Source: Phascolarctos cinereus (Eukaryota > Chordata > Mammalia > Diprotodontia > Phascolarctidae). Taken from it: a stretch of DNA of 64,000 bases. A model generated the notes under the pieces. The model made no database searches. It saw only the letters and a program-made list of their open reading frames with translations, and was not told where the DNA came from. The DNA lies in assembly GCF_002099425.1 (NCBI RefSeq), contig NW_018343953.1:9434001-9498000 (forward strand). Reading direction: 5' to 3'. Of this stretch, positions 32,736-44,985 are shown piece by piece. Position 1 is the first letter of the stretch, and every line of letters starts with the position of its first letter. Both the position numbers and the translations under genes were made by a program.

Positions 32736-34029
32736 TAAACAAACAAAAAACGTTGAGTCACAGAGTTTTTCTGATCCTTGAGAGGGCTACCATTAATATG
32801 TGAAGAAAACCTTCTTTGTAAAGCAATAGAGACAGTAATTGTATACACTGTAATGTGGCATTATTCTTGCTCCGTATGAAAAAGGACAATTCTCTATAGC
32901 TTTTGAGTGCCTACCATGGTAAATTATAATTTTTCTTAGAGTAAAATATAATGTTTACACAAAACAGTTAAATCAGTCATTAATTAGGTAAGGAGTCAAT
33001 TAAAACAATCAATTTGACTGGTTAAACCAACAATAATACCAATTGAATCAACCAATTGTCTGACTGAAGTGACTTGTGCAACTGATTCCAAAGGAAAATG
33101 GACTGTGACATAGACTTTTAGAAAGTAATCGTATAAAAGTTACACCAACTATCATCTACTTTTATGCCTTCTTATGGACTATTTCTTTCTCAGCTATGTC
33201 TCAAGCCAACATGGCATCAATGGAACAAAGAAATCTAGATGGAAGCAAGGAAATGAAATTAAATGAGAAGTGTTGAACAGTATTACACATGGTTAAGGTA
33301 GGGGTAGAATAAGATACTTAATTGACATTTTTTCCCTGATTCATTATGTAATATACATATTATTTTTTTAGGAAAATGCATTATATTTACTTTTCACAAG
33401 TTGTTATGTTCCTATTTGATAGATAAAGGAAATGAAGGACTAGGAGGTCAAATGATTCATCAAAGGACCTATCAAGTTAAATAGCCTAGAAATGGAAACT
33501 AGGCTTTATTGAGAGATAAAGGGTATATGTCACCATCAGAGGCTGGGTACTGTAATGATAGGAGCTCATTAAGCAGGAGATGCTATTTGGTTATCCATGT
33601 AGTATTTTCTTTCTGTAGAAGAGTTTTTACACACCAAAATTAGCTAGATTAGCATATGTATGCATAGCAGAATTTTGTAGGTTTGTGACTTAGGTTTGTT
33701 TGCTTTTGAGGGAGGGAAAGGCTGTATATCAGACTGTGTGACTCTTGTCCATGTACTCCTATCAAACTTGCATGGGGGCCTGATAGATGTGGTTAGGTCC
33801 TCCTCTAGATCTCTTGAGATTGTGATGGGTTCCAAGGAAACACATATATTTTCTACCACTTACCTTTCCAAAGAAAGCTACATGACCAGCTCACCTCTTT
33901 TTCAAAATGTATACTTCTCTAATGATGAACTTGATACTACTTCTGTTATGTAATTCATTTTTGGTGTTAGGATAAGCCTATGCAGGCCTTATGTGAGCTT
34001 CTCAGGTGACTTGCAACCTTAGTTAAGAA
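32736..34029. other. Unique sequence
   Basis: About 1.3 kb with no gene. A possible reversed SINE scrap lies at 33410-33500 ('gataaaggaaatgaaggact'). Confidence 0.4.
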
Positions 34030-34240
34030 GCAGCATGCATAGTAGTTAGAGAAGGGCTGGATTTGAAGTTAGGGTTATTTGAGTCAAATTTTGACTTAGA
34101 CACTTGCTAGCTGTATGACTGTGGGCAAATCATTTAACTTCTGTTGGCTTCAGTTTCTCATCTGTAAAATGAGGGTGTTGGACACAAGGGCTGCTGTGAT
34201 CCATTTTAGCACTAAATCTATGATGTTATGATTCTCTAAA
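34030..34240 (+). mobile_element. MIR3-like CORE-SINE
   Basis: 'gacacttgctagctgtatga', 'ggcttcagtttctcatctgt', 'aaaatgagggtgttggacac' and 'cactaaatctatgatgttat' in order. Confidence 0.88.
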
Positions 34241-34479
34241 GTCATCATAGATTATGATATTGTGAGGATCACAGCCACATAGTATCACTACAAAAGTATT
34301 GATGCTAAAAATATGAAATTTTGTTTCAGTAAGAAAGTTAGGGTCATTAAAAAAAAAAACACCTGTCTTTCATTGAAGGCAATCCAGCCTATTTTCTTGA
34401 TTTAATTTTGTATCTAGTCCATTGTTTATGACATAAGGACTATGGAAATAAGTGTATTTGTCCTTCCATTTTTTCTTAT

Positions 34480-35640
34480 CATTGTAAGAAGCAATAGTGT
34501 TCATAATCTTCTACCACCTTCCTTAACATTATGACCAACGGGTTTATTTTGTATCAATGTTGCCCTTGGCTACCATATAACTCTATTTGGCAAAGAGACC
34601 AAGCATTTGATGGCTGGATCATTCTCCAGGCTCTTTGTAGCAGATGATTTCCACTGGTACCATTTCCACAGGAAATGGTTATGTATTGGGGCAATGTCTG
34701 TTATTTCAGAGTTTTTAATACCAACAGTTTAGGTAAATAGTTTTAACTTGACTCAATTACCCTATTTCCCTTTACATTGAAGTAACCAAGTATTAAACAA
34801 TATATTGATTTGATTTGAAGTCCCCAGCAAGTGTTTAGATGAATTCCTTATATCTACACATTGTACTCTAGATGCTGGCACATAAGTGGCAATTATTTTC
34901 TTAGCAGAAATTTTGCAAATGTTTGTTACTAGCACTGTAATACAAGATAACCAAATGTGTCCTAAAATGATATTTCTTGTGGGCTTTAAATATTCAATAA
35001 AACCAGTTACAAATTTCATTTACTTGCCTCTTCAAGGAGAGCTTCTAAACCGTGCTTCTGATTAGCATCAATTTTTTCCATCTTCTGGTTTTATTGATAG
35101 TGAGAATGTCAAAATTTATGCCATTCAATTCATCCAGCAGTATGCTGTCACTCATTGTTACCTGGACAAGACTAACATTTACAGTAGCAATAGCTAAGCT
35201 AATATCCATAGATAGCCTTAAAAACTATGTACTTCTGAGCACCTTCTGTCTCTTTCTCCATAATTTGACTGCTAACTCTTCAGGGAAAGAAGGGTTCCAT
35301 CTAGAACTGAGGATCATTTTGTACATTTATTTGTTTCATGGTTGGCAATGGCCAAAGGATTTGTCGCTAAGGGGCCAGCCTACTTGTAATAAGTGTCTCT
35401 GTATTTGGCTACGCTGGTCCTCAGAAAACAGAAAGTCTTTTTGTGAGCCTGCACTTTAATACTTTCCATCATGTTAGAACCTGCCAGGATTTGAATTCGG
35501 CTGTCAAAGCCTTTGAGAACCCAAGGTCATCTCCACACCACAATGAGGCGTCAGAGTGGGGCATGTGGAACATGGACACTTTACTAAAAAAAAAAAAAGA
35601 GTTGGAAAGTACTTGACCCAACTAACCTTAAATGACATCA
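34480..35640 (-). mobile_element. Probable RTE-clade LINE, endonuclease region
   Basis: Reversed, 35162-35060 reads TMSDSILLDELNGINFDILT followed by INKTRRWKKL, resembling the start of an RTE apurinic-endonuclease domain ('LLEELKxIKFDVIxLxETRR'). A further segment reads KKIIATYVPAS, resembling the 'xIIxxYAPTS' strand of the same domain. Both lie in the expected order on the minus strand. Frames are broken. The outer limits are a guess, and another LINE clade with the same endonuclease is possible. Confidence 0.5.
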
Positions 35641-36164
35641 TAAAAATGACATTTACTATATTTTAGCAGACAGGAAATGACTAGTTAATAATATTGGAGT
35701 CATTTCCGAATCAGTTGTCTGAGCACATTCAGAGCAATGAATCATTCATACAAAGGTAGAAATCAAACCAATTAAGAATAAAGATGATAAGGCATTGAAT
35801 ATAATTATGACAGGTTCCATTTGATTTATTCTAACAAGCTGGACATGAAAAACTGTGAAACAGAGAAAGGAAAGGACAGTGACACAATCATTTCCTGTAG
35901 ATGGTAAACCAAAGCAGACCAGTTGTTGGAATGAGGAGCTGAGAGGAATCCAGAAAGAAATGGCCAAAGGAAACATGAATTTACAAAAAAAAAATTATTA
36001 CAAAATGTTTTAGAGGATTATGATAGAGGAATATTGACAATATTTCCTTTCAAAACATTACAGAATAGTGGAAGAATTAATTGAATCTGAGGAGAGTTTG
36101 GTGTGAGACCTAAGTCAGATCATACCAAGAGCATTTATAGATGAAATTTGAATGAGGGCAACAG
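35641..36164. other. Unique sequence
   Basis: No gene or repeat recognised. Confidence 0.4.
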
Positions 36165-36410
36165 ATTAAGGCAGCTTGACATAGAGGAAAGAGTGTAAGG
36201 CTTGGAATCAGGAAAACCTGGGCTTGAATTTTGCATCAGACTCTCAGGAACTGTTGGATCCTGAGCAAGATACTAAATGATTTTCGGCCTCTGTATCCTC
36301 AACAGTTTAATGAGGGTAATAATAGCTCCAACCTCCCAGGGTTATTGTGATGATCAAAAGTTCTTTGCAAACCTTACAAGGACATATAAACATTAGTGAT
36401 GATGATGATA
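36165..36410 (+). mobile_element. MIR CORE-SINE
   Basis: 'gcttgacatagaggaaagag', 'aatgagggtaataatagctc', 'ccagggttattgtgatgatc' and 'agttctttgcaaacctt' give the sense MIR with its L2-like tail. Confidence 0.8.
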
Positions 36411-37024
36411 AAAATAAAACTTTTAAAGAAGTTCTAAAACAATTTTCACACCCAATAACTATAGAATTGCCATATCACAACTTAAATACTACCTGTTCCT
36501 ATATGATGAAATGAAATGGTAATAAAGCAGATATATGGCAGCTTGACAAAATCAAGTACATCCAGAAGATAAATGGCAAACTAGTGGACATCAACATTTA
36601 CTATTGACTCATTTGTCCATTTTTTCATATCTATAGAATTAACTGAAAGGTATAGTGGAAACAAGGTTCCACTGTCTTGATTATCTTTTTAATTGAATTT
36701 GGGTTTTAAAAGAGAGCCTCAAATGTTCTCCTCCAACAAGTTTCCACCCATGTATATAGTAAGATCATATAAAAATTTTTTAGAGATGTGACCCACAAAA
36801 GTAACTTAGATCACTGATACTTTAATTATTAATATCAAGTGAAATATGCAAAGGGAGAAATATGGATTTAAGTCCCACATATAACACAGACTTGTCGCCC
36901 TGTACAATTCATTTATCACTTAACCTGTCAGTGTTCCAGACAAGTCTCTAAGAACGTAAGTAGCATAAGAACTGCCAATCAGCATCGGTAAACGAAGTTC
37001 CCACAAGAGTTTCCCATAGTGATG
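36411..37024. other. Unique sequence
   Basis: About 600 bp with no recognised feature. Confidence 0.4.
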
Positions 37025-37335
37025 AAAAAATTGTATATGTATAAATATACATAAATGTATATATACCATATATGTCTATACCTCACATATATACATATAT
37101 AGACACACATATACATATACACACATGTATGTATCTGTATGTATGTGTGTATATGTATATATGGTTTTGTGTATACACATATATTGCTGCATACCTAATT
37201 CAATTCAGCTATATGAGGACATGAATATGTGCATATATTACATAACAGTACCTTTCATATCACATGTGTGTGCATATGTGTATGTTTATATAGCTGCATG
37301 TGTGTTACATACATATATATGTATGTGACATTATT
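37025..37335. repeat. TATA/TATG/CATA compound low-complexity tract
   Basis: About 310 bp of imperfect tatg, ta and cata repeats interrupted by short unique pieces. Open frames across it are not genes. Confidence 0.85.
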
Positions 37336-37359
37336 GTATATATACATGTCAATAAAGAT

Positions 37360-37562
37360 ATATAAAGGTGATAGAGTTGATAAAGAGATAATATAGATGA
37401 GCAGAGAGATTGATGGAGATAGAGATGGAGAGAGAGATGGACAGTGACGATAGAGGTGATAAAGATATAGAGTAGAGATGATAGAGAGATAAAAAGATAA
37501 AGGTAGAGATAGAGTGATAGAGATGGAGAGAGAGAAGTAGATTATAGCATGAGAAGGAAAAG
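37360..37562. repeat. GATA/GAGA-rich purine tract
   Basis: About 200 bp dominated by gataga, gagaga and gatgga units on the + strand, an expanded imperfect microsatellite. Confidence 0.85.
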
Positions 37563-37564
37563 GA

Positions 37565-37700
37565 GAAGAAAGAGTAGCATGACATATTGGATAGAAAGCA
37601 GCCTTGGAGTCACAAAAAAACTAGATTAAAATCTCACATCTGATATCTACTGGTATGTCACTCTAGACAAGCAACTCAACTCGATCTAAGTTTGCAGAAG
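37565..37700 (+). mobile_element. MIR3-like CORE-SINE, 5' half
   Basis: 'ggatagaaagcagccttgga', 'aaaatctcacatctgatatc' and 'ctagacaagcaactcaactc' fit the head and start of the core. The rest is not visible. Confidence 0.6.
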
Positions 37701-37784
37701 AATTGTAGAACCACATCACTAGAAAAAACTCTCTGAGTTTCCTACACTGTGAAATCACAGATCTGGAGTTAAATATAAATGAAT

Positions 37785-37925
37785 CACACCATTATTGAGT
37801 TGAAAGGGCCTTTATAGATCTCATAGTTCTCTCCTTTTATTTTACAGATGAGGAAACTAACATCCCAAGGGATTAACTGATTTGACCAAGGTCATACAGC
37901 TAATTTGTTTGGGAGTTTAATACAT
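37785..37925 (-). mobile_element. MIR3-like CORE-SINE, antisense
   Basis: 'gttgaaagggcctttataga', 'ttttacagatgaggaaacta' and 'caaggtcatacagctaattt' follow the reversed order. Confidence 0.8.
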
Positions 37926-40900
37926 GAGTTGAAAAAATAGATGCCAATTTTGAGTATAAATTATTAGCATATTGTAATTCACTGTTATAATGATACATGT
38001 TTAATTACACTGATAAATCACTATCCCAAATACCCATCTCCTTGAGTCACTTATAAACTCCTCTTAAAAAAAAATGTATTTTTGTTGTTGTTGTTCAAAA
38101 GACTAAAGTTAGCCAAAAATATTGCTAAGGCTATATGAGGAGGGAAAGAATACAACTCTCCTGGAGCATATGTAGTTCATATATTTTTAGCATCTATAAA
38201 GAAGTGATTTTTTTTTGTTTTCTTGGAAAAATGAGTTTGTGCACCTACCTCTGCTATAATGTTTCCACTTTTTACAATAAAAATACATTTTTTTAACACT
38301 TTCCCCTTCTTTTTCTAAAATTGTCCTAAGAAATGTATGTGTGTTTTTAAAATAAAAGTCTGTCAGTCCAAAATCATTACTCTGCCAATGTCTAATTCTG
38401 AACTTGATGTTCCCAAGAAATGCGTGGCCTTACCCATGCCAAGAAAATCTCTTTTCATGTTTAAATGGTCACAGATTTAATCATGGGCTGCAAAGAGGCT
38501 TGTGTTTAACTACATCCATTACTTTTTCATGCACTCAACTAAGTAGGTCTCCAGTGGAATGCCATTCAGTTCACATCCAGGATCAAGGAAAGGAAAGGAA
38601 CGCACAATGGTACATACACATTGAAAAATTATGTCCCACTAGGTCAATACAGAAATTAATTGTGGGATTATTTTCAAATCCACATTGTTTCCTGGCACTG
38701 GTGCATCCCACTCAATTAGACACCTCTCAAGGCCTTTTGCTGGACAAAATGGAGCTAATTGCTTCAGCTCTGGATGCAGTGATTCATCTCCCAGATGTCC
38801 CCGACCTTTCAGCAGCTCTGCTCTGCTGATATCACTACATACAAAAATAGCCATTTGGGATTGAGGCAGAGAGGAGAGATGGAAGAGGGGAGAGAACGGG
38901 GCATTCTTTCCTCATGCCCTTTTGTATGATTAATCTACAGTAAGAAAGGGCTCCTGAATCACACTCTTGACACAGACGCCTGCCACATTGCCCTATCTGG
39001 CTTCCCCCACATGAGGAACGATATATGAATGCACCCTTTTTTCCTTCCTCCAGGTGCAGTCCTATTCACACTGGAGCCTGACAGCACATAACATAACAGT
39101 TTTTATTTGCCCATTGCCTCAGCTGCATATTCTTCTCTCTTCCACTGCATCTCATTTGTTCATATCTCAGTGACAGGGTCAGCCAAGTTGAAAAATGGTT
39201 GAAGTACCAAAGACAGGCCACTTGTTTCCAGACTAAACGGGGCTGTGATTTGTTTTTTGAAAGGATCATCCTAGTTACTGGATGACTTTCTAAGGAAAAG
39301 ACCTGGAACCCCTAGCTTAAGAGTTACTGGTTAACATGATATGAACATTTTTTGCCTTGAAACATTCCCTTCAAACTGCTATTTGGTTAGTTATAAGAAT
39401 GAATGTTAATAATCATAATCATATGAATAATAATCATTATCATACAAATAATTATAAGAATCACATTAATTCTTCACCTGGATGGTATGGAGGAAGTTTC
39501 TGGTGAAGGCTAGATGATATGCTGTTGGGGGGAATAGTTGTTCCTGTATGGAGATGACAAATTGTTTCTGAGATCCCTTCCGTTCCTAGCATCCTGTAAT
39601 TCTGTGATTCTGATAGGTTAACCATTCCTTGATCTAAGAAATTTTTTAAGATTAAAAATTACAGAGAAGACACCAACTTCAGTAGGTGGAAGGAGTTTCC
39701 CTACTGTGGAGTTCCCTACAACTGTTAAATCAGAGGTTAATTCCTTATCCTAAATTTAGGGCAAAGGGTTGAGTCAAATAAATGGATACTAATTACTTAG
39801 CAACTGGTTACCAGTCAATGTTCTCAAAATGGCCAGTTGTTTCACAGCATTAAAGCAATTTGTTGAGTGTTGACACAATCCAAGCGGGGATTAAGAAGCT
39901 TCCTTCATTTTATTCTTCCATTAGGATCCAGCCTGACCTGTCACTACAGCCCAATATTATCTTTCTCTCACTGGCCAACCTTAGCTGGAGTGCAATCAAC
40001 TAAATCCAGTGCACAGCAGCATGTGATAATAGGAAAGAAATCCTACTAGGACCCACTCCAATGACTTTCATGCTTCTAAACACCACTCATGACCTCCTTA
40101 TTGCCTTCTGTGTTAACCATGTGTAAACAATTGCTACTTTTCACACTAGAAACAGGTTACCTTTCAGGGGTGGGGAAATGATTCCTAGTCATAAAGTTTA
40201 TAAGTCCACCAGCTAAGTTTATGAAGTGCTCTGGCATACTTTGTAATGAAGGTGCTGTGTACAGGCAAAGAGAATCTGGTGGGAGGGAAAGAAAATCATA
40301 GCCAGAGAATTTAGCTCTCACTGGTTAAATACAAATAAGTTTTACTTACCCTGGGACTTTTCAGTCCTCCCACCCCACTCTGTTGCATGTTAGCTTTGGT
40401 TGTAGAAATTAGGCCAGTTTCCAAAGAAATAAGACTGCATGGAGGCAGGGATACTAACAAAATTGAAAAAAAAATGTGACCCATAGCACTGAGGTTGTGA
40501 CAGTTGGACCCAGGGATGCTTGGTGCCATCACCTGCCACAGTTCTAAAATACTCAGTATGGGAAGGACTGCAGAAAGGACTGATGGATTAAATACCAACA
40601 ACACATGTCCTCCCAAAAGACCTGTCTGTAGTGATGGTCCTCACTCAGTTCCAGGCCTCCCTTCAGTAGATGAGGCACTTTCTGAAGTCAGTGGGAGCCC
40701 TGCCAGAAGTGGAGAGTGATGAGAATCAAGCACCCTGGCTGCCAGCACCTGACAGCCCAAATCCTGAATTTCAGCACCCAGACTCACTTTCATCAGTTCC
40801 TTGGCTCCCTCCCTTGGCCATCAATTCCTCACCACCTGCTCCTCCATTTAACTTTGAGCTTTTCTTCTCCATCTGCATGACTCACCTTAAGTTTCTGTAT

Positions 40901-40979
40901 ACCTCAAAGACTGTTATCTTCTGGTGGAAACCCTCAAGGAAAAACTAAATCTGTTCCCCAGCAAACATATGCACAGACC

Positions 40980-40983
<4 letters not shown>
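37926..40983. other. Long repeat-poor block
   Basis: About 3 kb with almost no recognised repeats, apart from small ATA/ATC-rich patches near 39400-39470. The part at 38390-39060 has less AT bias. Open frames of 141, 101 and 92 codons lie here (38404-38829, 40311-40616, 40670-40948). They lack recognisable domains and paired splice sites. This is either gene-desert DNA or regulatory sequence. Confidence 0.45.

Positions 40984-41041
<58 letters not shown>
40984..41041. repeat. (GA)n microsatellite
   Basis: About 29 uninterrupted ga units on the + strand. Confidence 0.97.
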
Positions 41042-41045
<4 letters not shown>

Positions 41046-41184
41046 TATATGTCAGAGAAGCCCTGCATACCATTCCTTCTTTATTATACAATTGCCCCAA
41101 ATGGAAGGTTTTAGTTTATTGATAAAGTTTTCAGGTTTTCCCAACATTAACTCAGGATGGTGATTTTTTTTTTCCTTTAGAGAG

Positions 41185-41425
41185 AGAGGGCTGGAGTGGA
41201 GAGAACATTGGTCTTGGAGTAGAGTAGAGTGAAAAGAACACTGGACCCAGACCCACAGAAATGAGATTTAAATCTTGACTTTGCCATTTATTATCTGTGT
41301 GACTATGAACAAGTCATTTTACTTTTCTGAGATCCAGTTTCATCACCTGTAAAAGGAAGTATTTGGACTAAATGATTTCTAAGTTCCCCTACTGTGTTGC
41401 TGTGGAATGAGAAAATCTCGTTAAA
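41185..41425 (+). mobile_element. MIR3-like CORE-SINE
   Basis: 'tttgccatttattatctgtg', 'gatccagtttcatcacctgt' and 'ggactaaatgatttctaagt' give the core and tail. The head seems partly duplicated ('gagtggagagaacattgg' and 'gagtgaaaagaacactgg'). Confidence 0.8.
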
Positions 41426-41569
41426 GGTTTCTTATTGAGAAAACAAAAAATGAGTTTGTCATCAATCTGACACTAGTTCTGTGGTCCCAGGAAAGTCCCT
41501 AGGAAAGGCCCTTTTCTCAACCCCAGCCTTCCTCATATGTAAAATGGGAACAGTATAATGTATACTATC

Positions 41570-41725
41570 TGGAAGTCTGTATAATGGAAAGACTACAGAA
41601 TCAGAAATCAGAGACCCTGGGTTTGAATCTCAGATCTTACAGTAATTAGGTATGTCACCTTGGGCAAGAAGAGTAGAGCAGATGATCAATAAGATTCCTA
41701 TCAGCTCTAAATCCTATGATAATAC
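41570..41725 (+). mobile_element. MIR3-like CORE-SINE, internally shortened
   Basis: It has B-box-like 'gggtttgaatctc', 'caccttgggcaagaagag' and the tail 'tatcagctctaaatcctatg'. The 'cagtttcctcatctg' core is missing between 'gggcaag' and the tail. Confidence 0.75.
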
Positions 41726-42212
41726 CTGTTAGGTCTATCATAAGGAAATTGCCTTATAAATATAAAAGTAAAATGGCTCCTTTCAGACCCCAAGATGTTT
41801 AGGCTTGGTGAAGTCTATTATTTTTTTAAAGAGTTATTTTACCTACTATATTTATGTCTGTATTTTGTATATTTATGTTTAACCACCAGGGGACATAGCT
41901 GGCTAGTTTGCCAAACCTGTTCAACAATCACGCATAGACACTGGCAATCCCACTAGCAATTATGCATTTCAGCCAACACCAGAGAATACTCTGGGAAATG
42001 TCAGCCAGTGAATCTCAAAACCGTAGACTACCTGGCTACCTCTATCCCAGTGGGATGGCAGTATTCCTCTAATTAGTTTGGAGTTGATCTGTGATGTTTT
42101 ATCCAATTAAATCTCAGTACTCCCTGCCCCAGTCTCCACCCTTTTCTTTTTCCCTTAATGCTGTTTTTTTCTTCAGTCAATTAGCATAACATAATGAAGA
42201 ATTCATGGCTTA
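41726..42212. other. Unique sequence
   Basis: About 490 bp with no recognised repeat or gene. It holds the CTCF-like motif listed separately. Confidence 0.4.
41883..41896 (+). promoter_or_regulatory. CTCF-like motif (weak)
   Basis: 'ccaccaggggacat' fits the CTCF core CCASYAGRKGGCRS at all but two positions. Chance matches at this level are frequent. Confidence 0.25.
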
Positions 42213-42465
42213 CTTTTGTTGTTCAGTCCTTTAAGTGGTATCTGACTCTGTGACTCCATTTGGGGTTTTCCTGAGAAAGCTACTGGAGTGGTTTGCCGTT
42301 TTCTTCTCCTTTTACAGATGAGGAAACTGAGGCAAAACAGAGTTAAGTGACTTGCCCAGGATTACACAACTAGTGTCTGAGAACAGATTTGAACTGAGGA
42401 AGAGAGTCTTCCTGACTCAGGGCCTGGCACTATCCTCTGCATCACCTAGCTGCTCATACTCATAC
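42213..42465 (-). mobile_element. Mar1-type SINE, antisense
   Basis: 'ttgttgttcagtcctttaag', 'ccatttggggttttcctgag', 'tactggagtggtttgccgtt' and 'gagttaagtgacttgcccag' are followed by the reversed head 'atcacctagctgctc'. Confidence 0.92.
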
Positions 42466-43854
42466 TTTACTCATACTTCAGGAAGAAAATAAAATGTAAT
42501 AAACCAAATACTGCTTGCATTGTGTACTCATGGCTTCTGTCAGACCTAGGTGGCCCTTCATCAGTCTATAGTCATACACTAAACTTCAAAGCTCAAGGAA
42601 AACAGTTTAGGAACTTAGATGACTTCTGCCTTTCAAGCATTCCCACTTGGAGATAACAAATGTCTCCAGTGCTGTTCCATTAATGGCCTCCCTAATTCCT
42701 CCCTGGACTGCTATTCTTTGCCCAAAACTCTGACAATGAATGGGACTTCAAAGACTGCCATCCAACTTCTTTCTGGCTCCACTGGCTCATCAATTGTAAA
42801 GAATTTTGGTTCCTCCTTGTGACTTCATCACTAGTAGAAAGGTGGAGTGTAATCAAGAATAGGCCTAGTCATAGTCACAGGCTCTCCATTACCTCTCATT
42901 CCACCTTATCTCTGGAAGCATAGATAATGTGTCCTGTTTCCTAGTCAGCTACCAGGAGTGTCCACTATGACCTGGTGATACAGGAATTTTGAAAACTGAA
43001 ATGCGAGAGTGCCTCCAGACTTTCTTGCCTAAGAGAGTTCAAAAAGAGGTACAGGGGGGAAGGAAAAGAAAAAGAAAGATAATATCTTGGTTAATACCTA
43101 ATAACCATTCTTCTTGGGATGAGAGAGGGAGTCCTCTCATCCAGGGGCTTTAAATCTGAATTCTGTAAATTCACTTTATGCAAACTAGAATAGGTTTGGA
43201 AAAGAAATCAACAACTGTCTGAGGCAAGAGAAATCCCCATACAGTGGCCTTCAGCTTTCCTTTCTTTAGCAAGAAAGGGCACCTGTTCTCATCTCTTTGA
43301 TACTTTCTGATAAGTTTAAAGTACTTGAGGAGGCATCTAGATTTTTATATGTAACAGCATGCCTAGGGATATATTTTTCACTCCATCCTACAATCACAAA
43401 ATAAGCACCTTTGGAAATATTATCTCTTTGGATGTTGATCAAATGAAGCCAGAATTTCTCACACAGTGATTCTTCTTTGTGATTTTTTTTTTTTTGGTGA
43501 ACAGCTAGAATCAAACTCTACATAACTCCTGGTGGATAAAAACAGGACTGAAAAATTCGTTGTTTAAATATCCTGAGTCTTCTTAAATATACTAGAGCAG
43601 TGGGACCAGTGTTTCCATATCCCTGACATATAGCTTAGCCATATGACTGGACTGAAACACATTTGGCAGAGAGTTTTGTATTCCTGGACCAAATCTTCCT
43701 ACGAGGAAGGGCACAGACTACATAAGCACAGACAAAATATCCTTTTGAGAAACCTCAATGAAGACATTTACCAGAATGATTTCTTTACTACTATGATACT
43801 TAAGGGCAATTAGGGACAGAGCTATTTGACTGCCCTAAAAAAAAAAAATACTAT
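42466..43854. other. Unique sequence
   Basis: About 1.4 kb with no recognised gene or repeat. Confidence 0.4.
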
Positions 43855-43882
43855 AGTCTTTTTTTTTCCTCTTAAATTTTTT

Positions 43883-44004
43883 GTTTGTTTGATTGTTTGT
43901 GTTTTTAGGCAATTGGGGTTAAGTGACTTGCCCTGGGTCACGCAGATAGTAAGTATCAAGTTGAACTCAGGTCCTTCTAAATCCACTGTGCCACCTAGCT
44001 GCCC
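43883..44004 (-). mobile_element. WSINE1-type SINE with 12-bp target duplication
   Basis: The reversed SINE ('aattggggttaagtgacttg' to 'ccactgtgccacctagctgc') is flanked by 'cttaaatttttt' at 43871-43882 and 44005-44016. An internal stretch after 'agtatcaag' is shorter than in other copies. Confidence 0.92.
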
Positions 44005-44214
44005 CTTAAATTTTTTTCTTAATTAATAAACATTTATTTTCTCTCCCTCTTACCATCTATCTCATCCCATTGAGAAGCAAAAGAAAGGAAAAGAAGAAAA
44101 GAAGAGAGGAAGGGAGTGAGGAAGGAAGGGAAAAAAAATTCTTGTAATAAATATTCATAGACAAGCAAAGCAAATTGTTGCATTGACCATGAACAAAAAT
44201 ATATTTCATTCTAT

Positions 44215-44658
44215 TGAAGGTTAGGGTGCTGGGACCCCAAAATATCAATGCAGGTCCTACCTCTAATGAATTTGTCCCAAGTCTTCTTTCAGCCAAAGAC
44301 AAGGTGGGCATGACTCTAAAAATCTGAACTATCAGCCAAACTCTTAAGGAATCTGAGCAATTTAATGGGGTGCAAGATGGACTTTATATACAGAGACTGT
44401 GGGAAGGATCTAGGAATGGCCAGTAGGTTGGGGTGACTGGGAAGTAATATATAAGGACCTGAAAGGGTAGGGTACCCAAGGGAAACATTGAAGAAGTCTA
44501 GATGGAATTAAGAAATGGAGATCTAGGGTGGGGCCAAGTGCAGACAATGAGGGCCACAATGAAAGGATTATAGCCTTGGGCCAATCCCAGAGACTTGGCC
44601 ACTAGAGAAAGCCAAAGGAAAGTTGGAGGGTGGGATTCCCAGGGCCTGAACCCCATCA
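44215..44658. mobile_element. Solo LTR of an endogenous retrovirus (444 bp)
   Basis: It starts TG and ends CA, with no internal retroviral region on either side. It shares start wording ('ggtgctggga'), interior wording and end ('ccccatca') with the LTR at 45911-46518, so both belong to one family. It lies inside an antisense L1 3' end. Class and age cannot be fixed from this window. Confidence 0.75.
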
Positions 44659-44799
44659 ATTTCATGTCTAAATATTTCCTTTTCACAGGAAAGATGCTAT
44701 GTTAAGTCCTTTGCCTTTGTGGGACCAAACCCCAAATGCACTATCAGAGATAGAGAAGTCAAAGATGCAGGTACTTCCTTCTCATACTAGTGAATCAGA

Positions 44800-44985
44800 A
44801 AAAGGTTGCATGGCATAGTAGAAAAATCACAGGTCTATAATTCAAGATTGTGTCTTTCTAAGCCTAAGTGGCATGAATTAGGCTTGTGACGTTAGGCAAG
44901 TCACTTAACTTCTATAGGCATTTGCTTCCTCATCTATAAAATAGGAGTGGAGAAATGTTAAAGTCTCTTTCTAGTTAAAATTCTG
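44800..44985 (+). mobile_element. MIR3-like CORE-SINE
   Basis: 'gcatggcatagtagaaaaat', 'gtgacgttaggcaagtcact' and 'tgcttcctcatctataaaat' show the head and core. The tail is decayed. Confidence 0.8.

Larger units (their letters stand above)
43855..44770 (-). mobile_element. L1 3' end, antisense, split by a SINE and an LTR
   Basis: A T-rich start, 'aattaataaacatttatttt', 'ctcatcccattgagaagcaa' and 'catagacaagcaaagcaaat' match the antisense L1 3'UTR. After the LTR it resumes weakly ('cacaggaaagatgctatg'). It is the host for a WSINE1-type SINE and a solo LTR. Confidence 0.7.

Noticed and set aside
35052-35459. 135-codon plus-strand open frame
   Set aside because: It is antisense to the probable RTE endonuclease remnant and shows no domain of its own.
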